Below are positions 10,464-19,996 of a stretch of DNA of 53,161 bases, one piece after another. The DNA is taken from positions 1 to 53,161 of the forward strand of contig CAIVVQ010000073.1 in assembly GCA_903909465.1 (NCBI GenBank), written 5' to 3'. Source of the DNA: an uncultured Opitutia bacterium (GTDB lineage Bacteria; Verrucomicrobiota; Verrucomicrobiia; Opitutales; UBA953). The notes beneath the pieces were generated by a model. It did no database searches. It saw only the letters and a program-made list of their open reading frames with translations, and was not told where the DNA came from. Every line of letters begins with the position of its first letter. The first letter of the stretch is position 1. A program made the translations under genes and the position numbers.

Positions 10464-11462
10464 ATGAAATCTATTAAAATAGCTTTTAGCGATTTCATCT
10501 TTGGCGCTAACTCGAGAGATCGCCTAGCGCAATTTGACCCTCGTTCTAATTTTATAACTGACTTACTAAAATTACATTACGGCGTTGAGGTCGTTCAGTC
10601 GCATGAGGCTGAAGTCTTGTTTTATTCTACGTTTGGCAATGAACATAGAAAGTTTGTGGGGAAAAAGATATTTTATACCTCTGAAAATGTTTTGCCCGAC
10701 TTTAATGAATGCGACTTTGCCATAACCTTCTGCCACCTGCCAGATGAGCCAAGACACCTACGTCTCCCGCAGTATGTACATTATGTTTTAAACCCAAAAG
10801 CTTTAGTCAAAGATTCAAGTTACGACCCCGAGAGTGTCCTGAGAAATAAGGGTCGTTTTTGCAATTTTCTTGTTTCAAATCCACGGGGAGCTGAAAGAAA
10901 TAAATTTTTGAAGATGTTGAATCGCCGAAAGGCGGTCGATTCTGGAGGGCGGCACTTCAACAACATAGGCAAAATCGTTTTAGATAAACTTTCATTTATT
11001 CAGGACTATAAATTTACTTTAGCGTTCGAAAATTCATCCTACCCTGGATACACGACCGAAAAACTGGTTGAGCCAATGCTGGCAAAAAGTTTGCCAATTT
11101 ACTGGGGCAACCCAGAGGTCGCACGCGACTTCAACCCGCGGAGCTTCATAAATATTTCAGACTTTTCTAGTTTTGATGCTGCCATTGATTATGTCCTGAA
11201 AGTTGATTCCGACGATCAACTCTACCTGTCTTACCTCAAGGAACCCTGGTTTAACGACAATCGCATACCCGATTGGTTTAGACCTGAGTACACTTCAGCA
11301 GCATTAAAAAGATTCATTGATGCGCCCTGGTCAATGCACCCTCGCATCTATAAGAATCGAGGACTGCGCGATCACGCATTAGGCACAGGACTGAAGCGCC
11401 ACCTATCAAGCGTCGGCTGTAAACTTGATGGCTTTCTGTGGAAACTCGGCTGGCGCGACTAA
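10464..11462 (+). CDS. Alpha-1,3-fucosyltransferase-like (GT10)
   Basis: FTLAFENSSYPGYTTEKLVEPMLAKSLPIYWGNPEVARDFNPRSFINISDF is a clear GT10 signature; start set at ATG 10464 (MKSIKIAFSDF) because the upstream extension lies in the dnaE-tail relic. Confidence 0.87.
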   Translation: MKSIKIAFSDFIFGANSRDRLAQFDPRSNFITDLLKLHYGVEVVQSHEAEVLFYSTFGNEHRKFVGKKIFYTSENVLPDFNECDFAITFCHLPDEPRHLRLPQYVHYVLNPKALVKDSSYDPESVLRNKGRFCNFLVSNPRGAERNKFLKMLNRRKAVDSGGRHFNNIGKIVLDKLSFIQDYKFTLAFENSSYPGYTTEKLVEPMLAKSLPIYWGNPEVARDFNPRSFINISDFSSFDAAIDYVLKVDSDDQLYLSYLKEPWFNDNRIPDWFRPEYTSAALKRFIDAPWSMHPRIYKNRGLRDHALGTGLKRHLSSVGCKLDGFLWKLGWRD

Positions 11463-12245
11463 CTATATTCTTCTTAGAATACGACCTAACCAAGGTCGTC
11501 GCAGCCAACTTGTTGGCCATCCAACGCGATGCTTCCATCGACGAGTATGCAATGGATAATCCAGGTGGATTCTCCAATTGGGACTCCAGTCGGTTTCATC
11601 CTTAATGTGGCAGACGCCGTAACGATGAGCTAAAATTGAAAAAATGCTCTGGTCGTGGCGATGGGCGATGAATCCCTTAACCTCATCCGCTGCAGGCGAG
11701 TCATCGACCATAGCCCTCTCCTGCATTGCTTCAAACCACTGCTTCGCAAGGGCGACATTGTCGTGTCGTGCTAGAATGAACTGACAGCCTGCCTGCAGCA
11801 TAGGAAGACCACGCGTATTCGCATCGTCACCAGAGTATTTTTGCAGCAAAGAGCGCTTAGTGTAGCAGCCAATCTGCTGGCCCGTCTCAAAAACGAGCCA
11901 TCCCGACGGGTGAGAGATGGCACGTGCGACGTATTCATGAAATCGGACCAGCCCTTCGACGTTTAAGGAATAACCAGCGTCAACATACAGAAGTACGTCA
12001 CCTAACGGCAACTTTTCCAGTTGGCGCTTAATAATGTATGGCTTCCAGGTCCAGAAACCGAAACCGCGCCGTGGATGCGTCCGAACGAAATCGCCGCAAG
12101 CTCTCCAATAATCATCACCCAAATCCCGCGAACTTAGCAATGTGATTGAAGAAAAACATCCCATCGACTCCGCCTCACAGCGAAGACGATGCAAGGAGCC
12201 GATGCGCGAGCTGGCAAAGCTAAGAAGATGAACCCGGTGGATCAT
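11463..12245 (-). CDS. Putative glycosyltransferase / capsular polysaccharide biosynthesis protein
   Basis: MIHRVHLLSFASSRIGSLHRL...GFGFWTWKPYIIKRQLEKLPLGDVLLYVDAGYSLN; VDAG segment resembles glycosyltransferase-like hypothetical proteins in polysaccharide loci. ORF track opens at TTG 12308; ATG 12245 preferred. Confidence 0.5.
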   Translation of the reverse strand: MIHRVHLLSFASSRIGSLHRLRCEAESMGCFSSITLLSSRDLGDDYWRACGDFVRTHPRRGFGFWTWKPYIIKRQLEKLPLGDVLLYVDAGYSLNVEGLVRFHEYVARAISHPSGWLVFETGQQIGCYTKRSLLQKYSGDDANTRGLPMLQAGCQFILARHDNVALAKQWFEAMQERAMVDDSPAADEVKGFIAHRHDQSIFSILAHRYGVCHIKDETDWSPNWRIHLDYPLHTRRWKHRVGWPTSWLRRPWLGRILRRI

Positions 12246-12297
12246 ATATAGATCATCATAACTGCCCTTAACTATAAGCAAACACTTATCAAAACTC

Positions 12298-12366
12298 CTA
12301 GCGGGCAATCTTGCGGCGCCTGCTCAACGACGGCCGATGATGTCATCGGCCTCGATTATTACCAGT
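12298..12366 (+). pseudogene. Frameshifted relic of the 5' part of a UDP-glucuronate decarboxylase-type epimerase gene
   Basis: gggc-aatcttgc--ggcgcctgctcaacgacggccgatgatgtcatcggcctcgattattaccag aligns to 16245-16308 gggcgaatcttgcctggcgcttgctcaacgacggcc-atgaggtcatcgggctcgataactaccac with small indels. Confidence 0.78.
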
Positions 12367-12407
12367 TAGAGCAATTGCGCCCTGCTTAGGCTTGGGGAAT
12401 CTAAATC

Positions 12408-13349
12408 TTATTCCCAGCGAGATAAGCTATCAGCAAGGGCTTCTTCTACCGAACGCATAGTAATACCGGCACAAAGTAATTTACTTGAATCAAGAATGCA
12501 GTTCGATCTTAACGTCTTGGCCGCCAAACGATAAAATTCTTCATCGCTCTCCCAGAAAACAAAGTCTCGGTCGATTTTTAAAATCTTTTTCACCATATCT
12601 ACTACCTGGCGGGTAGAAATGAATCCTGGGTTCGTGACATTGTAAGTGCCATACGGAACGTGATTCAGCCAACAATTAATGCATGCGTTCGCAAAATCTT
12701 CTAAGTGCGAGAGTGAATTCAAGTTATCGTACACCTTTGAGTAGGTCTGAATCTTTGTGAGGTAATTTCGAGGGTTGTTCGTCCCGCTAAAAGGAATCCT
12801 TAGCCTCCAGACATAATGGCTGCCTATTCCTTTTATCGCCTCCTCTCCCAAGGCTTTAGTTCCGCTGTAATAGCTACACGGACCGTCGCTAAAAGAGAAG
12901 TTAGGCGTGAAGGATTCATCGAAGCCCTTTAGCCGACTCGGCTCGTTAAGGGCAATTTTACGGATATAATCCCGGCTCATATTTTTCTCCGCTATCCATT
13001 TGCCGCCTTGCTCCACAAAGCAGCCTGAGAAAATACAGCCTGATGATACATGGCCCCACGGGATTCCCAATTCAGCGCAAACCTCCGCCAGCATTTTAGG
13101 GAAATGAACATTCCCCTGCATGGTCTCCTCCTTCTGCAACTCACATGCGTCAACATTAGGCTTACCCGTAAAGCCAGCAGCATTGATAATAAAATCTGGG
13201 CGATTGGCAGCCAGGTAAGCCCTTAAATGCGGCGCGGAGGTGTAATCAATTTGAGCGCGTCTCAATGATTTTAATTTTATACCACGAAGTGAAAGAACCC
13301 TTTCGAATTCTTTCCCAACGTAACCTGTGGCGCCCAATAAAAGTATCAT
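12408..13349 (-). CDS. NAD(P)-dependent sugar reductase/epimerase (RmlD-like SDR)
   Basis: MILLLGATGYVGKEFERVLSLRG, PDFIINAAGFTGKPNVDACE, GHVSSGCIFSG, YYSGTKALGEE. Confidence 0.75.
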   Translation of the reverse strand: MILLLGATGYVGKEFERVLSLRGIKLKSLRRAQIDYTSAPHLRAYLAANRPDFIINAAGFTGKPNVDACELQKEETMQGNVHFPKMLAEVCAELGIPWGHVSSGCIFSGCFVEQGGKWIAEKNMSRDYIRKIALNEPSRLKGFDESFTPNFSFSDGPCSYYSGTKALGEEAIKGIGSHYVWRLRIPFSGTNNPRNYLTKIQTYSKVYDNLNSLSHLEDFANACINCWLNHVPYGTYNVTNPGFISTRQVVDMVKKILKIDRDFVFWESDEEFYRLAAKTLRSNCILDSSKLLCAGITMRSVEEALADSLSRWE

Positions 13350-13350
13350 T

Positions 13351-14115
13351 TTATTTTTTATAAAAATTTAGGGCAGTAAAGTCCTCTATATCGTTACTAC
13401 CCTTCGATTCATCGGCAAATGCACTCATGTCACGAAGCCCAGGCTGGTCGGCCCTCCCCCTCTGAATCTTTAATCGAAACTCTGCATATGTTTTAGTAAA
13501 ATAATGGTTTATCTGTATTAAGTTCACCGGTCCGTCTGGATTAAAAGGCCCTTCAACTTTTCTACGGTCTGTATCTATCAAGGGGGTGTTGGGGTGATGC
13601 GGATCAATCATCCTAAGCTTAGTTCGCCCAAGCCCGAATAGGAGCTGAATCCAAAACGTTTTCTTAGTTCGGAGAATCGTTTTAATGTGTAGATTTGGGC
13701 GATGGCAGCATCTGGTGAAGCGCGACAAAACACCGTAATCTCCATTTTTGACATCCGTCAGTCCGTTAGACCCAAACATGACCCAGTTAACCGCCAGGCC
13801 ACCTTGCACATCCTTGAAGTCCAACAAGAAAGTTTTCATATCGGAATGTTTCTTGAGGACTAAAAACTCATCCACGTCAAGGAACGCAACCCAATCAAAT
13901 TTCGAGGAATATTTCTCGATAAAATGATTGTACGCCGGCAGTTGCTGGCATTCGCCATTAAATTTCAAAGTGTGAACGCCCTTAACATTTATTGGGAAAT
14001 TCCAGTTATTCTGATAAATAAAAATATCGTCGAATCCCAGCTTCAGATGATAGGCAATCCACTCTGAGATATAATTATCCTCATTTTTAGCGATACATAC
14101 CAGTGCTGTTTTCAT
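13351..14115 (-). CDS. Glycosyltransferase family 92-like / GT2
   Basis: MKTALVCIAKNEDNYISEWIAYHLKLGFDDIFIYQNN...FDWVAFLDVDEFLVL. Confidence 0.8.
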   Translation of the reverse strand: MKTALVCIAKNEDNYISEWIAYHLKLGFDDIFIYQNNWNFPINVKGVHTLKFNGECQQLPAYNHFIEKYSSKFDWVAFLDVDEFLVLKKHSDMKTFLLDFKDVQGGLAVNWVMFGSNGLTDVKNGDYGVLSRFTRCCHRPNLHIKTILRTKKTFWIQLLFGLGRTKLRMIDPHHPNTPLIDTDRRKVEGPFNPDGPVNLIQINHYFTKTYAEFRLKIQRGRADQPGLRDMSAFADESKGSNDIEDFTALNFYKK

Positions 14116-14131
14116 GGCCGTCGCGACACTC

Positions 14132-14995
14132 TTATCGCTCTATTAAATTTTTAAGGTAAAGCCCGTAGCCTGATTTTGCAACTGGTTCAGCAAGCGCGAG
14201 TAGCTGCGCATCGGTGATGTATTTCTTCCTCCAGGCAATTTCTTCGATGCAACCAATCTTAAACCCCTGGCGAGCTTCAATAATCTGAACAAATTGTGCC
14301 GCCTGTAGAAGGGAATCAAAAGTGCCGGTGTCGAGCCATGCGGTTCCGCGATTCATAACCTTAACATTTAACTTATTCTGGCGAAGGTACTCACGATTCA
14401 CGTCTGTTATTTCATACTCACCGCGGGCCGAAGGTTTAAGCGCCTTGGCGACGCCAATGACAGAGTTTTCGTAGAAGTATAATCCTGGGACCGCATAACT
14501 TGATTTCGGTTGCTTAGGCTTCTCTTCAATCGAAATAGCCCTACCTGCAGCATCAAACTCAACCACGCCAAATCGCTCAGCGTCAGGTACGTGGTAAGCA
14601 AATACAATTCCTCCATTCGGCTCACGGCATGATTGCAGAAGCTCACTAAAGCCTGCGGCGTAGAAAATATTATCACCCAGAACTAGGCATACGTTATCTT
14701 TCCCAATAAATTTTTCGCCGATAACGAATGCTTGGGCTAAGCCATTAGGCACGGCCTGTTCTGCATATTCAAAACGGCAGCCGACTCGCGAGCCATCGCC
14801 CAGCACCTCGCGAAAACGCGGTAAGTCTTGCGGAGTAGAAATAATCAAAACCTCACGAATGCCTGCGAGCATAAGGACAGAAAGCGGATAATAAATCATC
14901 GGTTTATCGTAAACGGGCAAGAGCTGCTTGCTCATGCACTGCGTGAGCGGGTGAAGTCTCGTCCCCGATCCGCCTGCTAGGATAATCCCTTTCAT
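14132..14995 (-). CDS. rmlA: Glucose-1-phosphate thymidylyltransferase
   Basis: [55 protein letters not shown]; full-length RmlA. Confidence 0.95.
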   Translation of the reverse strand: MKGIILAGGSGTRLHPLTQCMSKQLLPVYDKPMIYYPLSVLMLAGIREVLIISTPQDLPRFREVLGDGSRVGCRFEYAEQAVPNGLAQAFVIGEKFIGKDNVCLVLGDNIFYAAGFSELLQSCREPNGGIVFAYHVPDAERFGVVEFDAAGRAISIEEKPKQPKSSYAVPGLYFYENSVIGVAKALKPSARGEYEITDVNREYLRQNKLNVKVMNRGTAWLDTGTFDSLLQAAQFVQIIEARQGFKIGCIEEIAWRKKYITDAQLLALAEPVAKSGYGLYLKNLIER

Positions 14996-15007
14996 GGGTT
15001 ATTGCTA

Positions 15008-16060
15008 TTAGGCTTTGCCCAGACGCTCAAGGCGATAAGAGCCATCAAGGATAGCTTGAGTCCATTGCGGGTTATCTAAGTACCATTTTACGGTCTTACG
15101 AAAACCGCTTTCGAAATTCTCTTGCGGAGCCCAACCCAATTCCTCACGAGCACGCGATGCATTAATGGCGTAACGCATGTCATGCCCAGGGCGGTCTGTC
15201 ACATAAGTGATAGCTGATGCATGCGGCTTACCGTCGGCCCGCGGACGCATTTCATCCAGCAGCGAACAAATGAGTTTAACTAAATCGATATTCATTCGTT
15301 CGTTGTCTCCACCAATACAATAGGTGCGACCAGGTTTACCTTTTAAAACTGCTGCAAACAATCCACGGGCATGATCATCGACGTATAACCAGTCACGAAT
15401 ATTTTCTCCTCTTCCGTAAACTGGAATCGCCTCACCGCGCAATGCCTTAAGAAGTACTACGGGGATGAGTTTCTCGGGGAATTGATATGGCCCATAATTG
15501 TTGGAACAATTGGTGATTACAACAGGCAGCCCATACGTATCCATCCACGAACGAGCTAGGTGGTCGCTCGACGCTTTGCTTGCACTGTATGGTGAGTGCG
15601 GGTCGTAAGGAGTAGCCTCACTGAACGCTGCATCTTTAGGCCCAAGTGAACCAAAAACCTCGTCAGTGGAAACATGCAGAAATCTAAATTTATCTTTCTG
15701 CTCGCCCGCGAGGCTTCTCCAGTAACCTAGAGCAGCCTGAAGCAGTTCGAACGTGCCCGTTACGTTAGTCGCAATAAATTCTCCAGGGCCATCAATGGAA
15801 CGATCCACGTGCGACTCGGCTGCGAGATGCATAATAGCATCAGGCTTAAATGCCGCGACTGCCGTTCGCATCGCTTCGGCATCACAAATATCGACCTGCA
15901 GGAATTGATAGCCTTTTTTGCCTTCTAGGTCGGAGAGAGAAGCACGATTCCCTGCGTATGTTAGCTTATCAACCACAAGGACTTCGTGACCCAAGCCATG
16001 AGCCATGCGAACAAGGTTAGATCCAATAAAGCCCGCCCCACCTGTGATAAGCAAACGCAT
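15008..16060 (-). CDS. rmlB: dTDP-glucose 4,6-dehydratase
   Basis: [106 protein letters not shown] 16060 with AAAGGAA upstream preferred over the ORF-track start. Confidence 0.95.
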   Translation of the reverse strand: MRLLITGGAGFIGSNLVRMAHGLGHEVLVVDKLTYAGNRASLSDLEGKKGYQFLQVDICDAEAMRTAVAAFKPDAIMHLAAESHVDRSIDGPGEFIATNVTGTFELLQAALGYWRSLAGEQKDKFRFLHVSTDEVFGSLGPKDAAFSEATPYDPHSPYSASKASSDHLARSWMDTYGLPVVITNCSNNYGPYQFPEKLIPVVLLKALRGEAIPVYGRGENIRDWLYVDDHARGLFAAVLKGKPGRTYCIGGDNERMNIDLVKLICSLLDEMRPRADGKPHASAITYVTDRPGHDMRYAINASRAREELGWAPQENFESGFRKTVKWYLDNPQWTQAILDGSYRLERLGKA

Positions 16061-16160
16061 CGTTAATTCCTTTAATACTGTCTTACGTATGCACCCAACC
16101 AGACAACCCATAAGTGGCACGGTTATCTAATATAAGTCCTGTATTTGCATAATAGCCTAT

Positions 16161-16200
16161 CTACTTGTCCACTTGCCCAACAGCCGCCCTGCCCTTAACA
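16161..16200 (+). repeat. C-rich octamer-phased dispersed repeat
   Basis: CTTGTCCA CTTGCCCA units immediately upstream of the epimerase; CTTGTCCA also occurs in the 47621-47670 copy (reverse strand). Confidence 0.45.
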
Positions 16201-16207
16201 ACTCACT

Positions 16208-17140
16208 ATGAAGTACCTCGTAACCGGAGCGGCTGGATTTTTAGGGGCGAATCTTGCCTGGCGCTTGCTCAACGACGGCCATGAGGTCATCGGGCTCGAT
16301 AACTACCACTCGGGGAGCAAATCCAATATCGTTGGCCTCATGAAGCACCCGAAGTTCAGTTTCGTCGAACATGATGTCGTGAAACCCTACGATATCGCAT
16401 GTGACTACGTTTGCAATTTGGCCTGCCCTGCCTCCCCTCCCCACTACCAGCGTGATCCGATTTACACGATGAAGATATCGGTGTTGGGCACACTCAACGC
16501 TCTTGAAAACGCCGAACGCTACAAAGCTCGCCTACTCCAAGCTTCAACTTCTGAAATTTACGGCGACCCCCTGGTTCATCCCCAAGTTGAAACCTACCTC
16601 GGGAATGTAAACTCCATTGGACCTCGCGCTTGCTATGACGAAGGCAAACGTGCCGCTGAAACATTGTGTGCCGACTTCACTCGCCTCGGTCGCGTTGATG
16701 CTCGCCTGGTTCGAATTTTTAATACCTACGGACCGCACATGCGCGGCGACGATGGACGCGTGGTAACAAACTTCATCCTACAATCTCTCGAAGGTCGCGC
16801 GCTCACTGTCTACGGTGCCGGCCAACAAACACGGTCCTTCTGTTACGTGGACGATCTTATCGAAGGTTTCATCCGGATAATGGCTCTGACCGCCAACCCG
16901 GGGCCAATCAACCTCGGCAACCCCAACGAGTTCACCATGCTCGAGCTCGCTGATAAGGTACAAGCCATCGTTGGCACGAAGCTCCCCATTGAATTTAACC
17001 CCATCCCAGTCGACGATCCACGCCAACGTCGACCCGACATCAGCAAGGCTAAACATATGCTCAATGGCTGGGAACCCAAGGTTCAATTACAAGAAGGCCT
17101 GACCAAAAGTATTGCCTATTTCCGCAGTCTCAAAAAATAA
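16208..17140 (+). CDS. UDP-glucuronate decarboxylase-like NAD-dependent epimerase (UXS type)
   Basis: MKYLVTGAAGFLGANLAWRLLNDGHEVIGLDNYHSG, CPASPPHYQRDPIYTMKISVLGTLNAL, ASTSEIYGDPLVHPQ, YDEGKRAAETL, RIFNTYGPHMRGDDGRVVTNFI. Confidence 0.9.
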   Translation: MKYLVTGAAGFLGANLAWRLLNDGHEVIGLDNYHSGSKSNIVGLMKHPKFSFVEHDVVKPYDIACDYVCNLACPASPPHYQRDPIYTMKISVLGTLNALENAERYKARLLQASTSEIYGDPLVHPQVETYLGNVNSIGPRACYDEGKRAAETLCADFTRLGRVDARLVRIFNTYGPHMRGDDGRVVTNFILQSLEGRALTVYGAGQQTRSFCYVDDLIEGFIRIMALTANPGPINLGNPNEFTMLELADKVQAIVGTKLPIEFNPIPVDDPRQRRPDISKAKHMLNGWEPKVQLQEGLTKSIAYFRSLKK

Positions 17141-17146
17141 TTCGGC

Positions 17147-18508
17147 GTGCCCCACCCCATTAAGAAAATCGTCTGCATCGGCGCTGGCTACGTTGGCGGG
17201 CCGACTATGGCTGTTTTCGCGGATCGTTGCCCAGACATTCAAGTAACGGTAGTCGACATGAATGCGGCGCGCATCGCTGCCTGGAATTCTAATAGTCTTC
17301 CCGTCTACGAACCCGGTCTAGCAGAAATCGTACAACGCACCCGCGGACGCAATTTACATTTCATTGGACAAGCCGAAGGCGCTAAAGCCGCGGCCGAAGC
17401 AGACGCGGTTTTTATCTCCGTCAACACACCCACCAAGACACACGGCGAAGGTGCTGGCAGGGCTTCCGACTTGAGCTACGTAGAATCCTGCGCCCGGTTC
17501 ATCGCCCAACACGCCCAAGGTCACACCATCGTCATCGAGAAATCGACCATGCCAGTGCGCGCGGCAGACACGATTAAGAAAATCTTAGCGACTGGTAATA
17601 GCGGCACAAAATTTGATGTCCTTTCTAATCCGGAATTCCTTGCTGAAGGTACGGCGATTCGCGATTTGGAAAAACCAGACCGTGTTCTTATCGGAGGCGA
17701 AAGTACTGAAGCAGTTCGTGCCCTGGCCGATGTCTACGCCCACTGGGTGCCACGCGCAGCCATCATCACCACTGGGCTTTGGTCCGCAGAGTTGTCGAAA
17801 TTGGCGGCGAACGCCTTCCTCGCTCAACGTGTATCGTCGATTAATGCGATTTCTTCGATCTGTGAAGTGACCGAGGCTGACGTCGATGAAGTGGCACAAG
17901 TCGTGGGCGCCGATTCTCGTGTTGGACCCAAATTCCTTAAAGCATCCATCGGCTTCGGCGGTTCTTGCTTCAAGAAAGACGTTTACTCCTTGGTCTACCT
18001 TTGTGAGCACTATCGCCTCCCCGAGGCGGCAGCCTACTGGGAACAGGTACTCAAGATGAATGAGTGGCAGAAGCAGCGCATCACCTACAAAGTAATTGAG
18101 CAAGCGAAGTCGGGTAATGGCACCGTTGCCGTGCTGGGCCTAGCCTTTAAAAAGAATACGAATGATTTTCGTGAGTCGCCCGCCATCGACACCTGCAACC
18201 AAATGCTCCAGGCCGGACTAAAACTAAAACTGTATGATGCGAAAGTGTACTTTGCGGAATTCTCGAAAGTTTTATTACCCTCCGCCAACGGATCATACAC
18301 ACAGGCAATGAGTGCAGTGGAAGCCATGCAGGGCGTGTCGGCTGTCTTTATTCTCACCGAGTGGGACGAGTTTAAGACCATCGACTGGAAAGCCGTAGCG
18401 AAAGTCACCCAGCCCAAGGCTGGCATCTTTGATGGTCGTGCCATCATCGATGTCGCCGCCGCCAAAGCCGCCGGATTCTCGGTCTACTCTGTCGGCAAGG
18501 CCCGCTAG
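17147..18508 (+). CDS. ugd: UDP-glucose 6-dehydrogenase (GTG start)
   Basis: KIVCIGAGYVGGPTMAVFADRCPDIQVTVVDMN, EKSTMPVRAAD, LSNPEFLAEGTAI, ASIGFGGSCFKKDVYSLVYLCE. Confidence 0.94.
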   Translation: MPHPIKKIVCIGAGYVGGPTMAVFADRCPDIQVTVVDMNAARIAAWNSNSLPVYEPGLAEIVQRTRGRNLHFIGQAEGAKAAAEADAVFISVNTPTKTHGEGAGRASDLSYVESCARFIAQHAQGHTIVIEKSTMPVRAADTIKKILATGNSGTKFDVLSNPEFLAEGTAIRDLEKPDRVLIGGESTEAVRALADVYAHWVPRAAIITTGLWSAELSKLAANAFLAQRVSSINAISSICEVTEADVDEVAQVVGADSRVGPKFLKASIGFGGSCFKKDVYSLVYLCEHYRLPEAAAYWEQVLKMNEWQKQRITYKVIEQAKSGNGTVAVLGLAFKKNTNDFRESPAIDTCNQMLQAGLKLKLYDAKVYFAEFSKVLLPSANGSYTQAMSAVEAMQGVSAVFILTEWDEFKTIDWKAVAKVTQPKAGIFDGRAIIDVAAAKAAGFSVYSVGKAR

Positions 18509-18513
18509 TAATA

Positions 18514-19995
18514 TTAGTCCAAGTTGATTAGTCGCTGATGCTCTTCTGCGGTTAGCTTTTTGCGCAATAAGACTGGTGCATTCCACGGATCAAATTTTTC
18601 CAGCCTCTCAGTCTCCGCATTGGGACGAGCAAATCCAGCGGCCACCTCGTTTAGCATGGCAGCAGCAAACGAATATGAGCTGTTTGCTGTTAATACAAAG
18701 TCCGCCTTAGACATAACGTAAAAGTCGAAATAGGCTACCAGGCTCGCATCGATTCCTAAATTATCCGCACACACAACCAAGTTTCCGGGGAAGCGATGAA
18801 GGTACGGGGCGGGGGTTTCCGAGCAAATATAAATCTGCCACTCTTCTGGGTTAATGGAGTTTTCGATAATCCATTTTTCATACCAAGCGCATGGTGCACG
18901 GAAGAACCATTCGGTTCCGTAATCGCCCCGCCTTAAATGAACCGCCAAGATTCGGGGGCGCCGCAATCGAAGGGTGCGAATTTTTTCCTGAAAAAACGAA
19001 TCAATGTTGGGAAGGAAACGAAAAAGCCCGCGGATATATTCTTTTTCTGAAGCGAAACACGAAGATTGCCCCACGAAGTACCCCACGAAATCTGTGGACT
19101 GGAAGGAGGGGTCCCGCCTCTGAAAAAAGTGAGCCCATTCAGAGGAAGGCTCCGTTTCCGGCGATACTTGATTCAATAAAACCGGGTCGGCCCATTCCGG
19201 TAGATTGAGAATAGGAACCGGGTCTTTAAAACCGAAAAGCTCTTGCCCGACCCATGGCGGAGTTTGCACAATGGCGCCTTGTGCTTTTGCCACTAGTCGT
19301 AGGAACATGTACTGAAAGACTTGGTTCGCGAAACGTCCATTGCGCCCTAAAGACTTCATCATCACCACGGGCTTTCGTACATAAAAGGCGTCGCCCCATG
19401 TTGGATGATGGGGCGTCACCATCGCAGCACGATTAAATTTAAAAGAGGCCATGAAGGACTCGATTTCGTCCAACATGGCACAGCCACGATAGAGCTCCTC
19501 GAGATTAACCTCCGTATTGATTGCATCAATGTGTCTTAATAATTGGGTGGCACCTCGTAGCACCATTAACTCGGCGCCTTGCACATCTATATTTAAAAAA
19601 TTAAAGTCGGCGGGACTTAAACCCACTTCGTCTAACAAAGTGTCGAGTCGGCGGGCGGGCACTTCAACCTGACCGACCGATCCAATTGAGGGATAAATTT
19701 CTTTATGTTTTAAAAAAGGGAGCACGGAACTGGCCTGATCCATGGAGGCGATATTTAATATTACGGATCCATCGGAATCCATGGCAGCGGCATTGATAAC
19801 AAACACCCGCCCCGGATGCGCTTCCGCCTTAGCGCTTAAGCCTGGAATTAAAGCGGGATTGGCTTCGATAAAGAGGACTCGCTCGAAGCCCATTTGCAAG
19901 TACCCCTCGAGTTCGGACCCATGATGAGCACCCACGTGTATCACGCCTCGCGGGACGATGCCATGGGCCCTGAGCATTACACCGATATCAATCAT
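18514..19995 (-). CDS. Fusion protein: FkbM-type methyltransferase + GT11-like (alpha-1,2-fucosyltransferase-type) domain
   Basis: N-terminal GVIHVGAHHGSELEGY...FLNIDVQGAELMVLRGA (FkbM); C-terminal GRNGRFANQVFQYMFLRLVAK...ILAVHLRRGDYG (GT11). Start at ATG 19995 preferred. Confidence 0.82.
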   Translation of the reverse strand: MIDIGVMLRAHGIVPRGVIHVGAHHGSELEGYLQMGFERVLFIEANPALIPGLSAKAEAHPGRVFVINAAAMDSDGSVILNIASMDQASSVLPFLKHKEIYPSIGSVGQVEVPARRLDTLLDEVGLSPADFNFLNIDVQGAELMVLRGATQLLRHIDAINTEVNLEELYRGCAMLDEIESFMASFKFNRAAMVTPHHPTWGDAFYVRKPVVMMKSLGRNGRFANQVFQYMFLRLVAKAQGAIVQTPPWVGQELFGFKDPVPILNLPEWADPVLLNQVSPETEPSSEWAHFFQRRDPSFQSTDFVGYFVGQSSCFASEKEYIRGLFRFLPNIDSFFQEKIRTLRLRRPRILAVHLRRGDYGTEWFFRAPCAWYEKWIIENSINPEEWQIYICSETPAPYLHRFPGNLVVCADNLGIDASLVAYFDFYVMSKADFVLTANSSYSFAAAMLNEVAAGFARPNAETERLEKFDPWNAPVLLRKKLTAEEHQRLINLD

Positions 19996-19996
19996 C

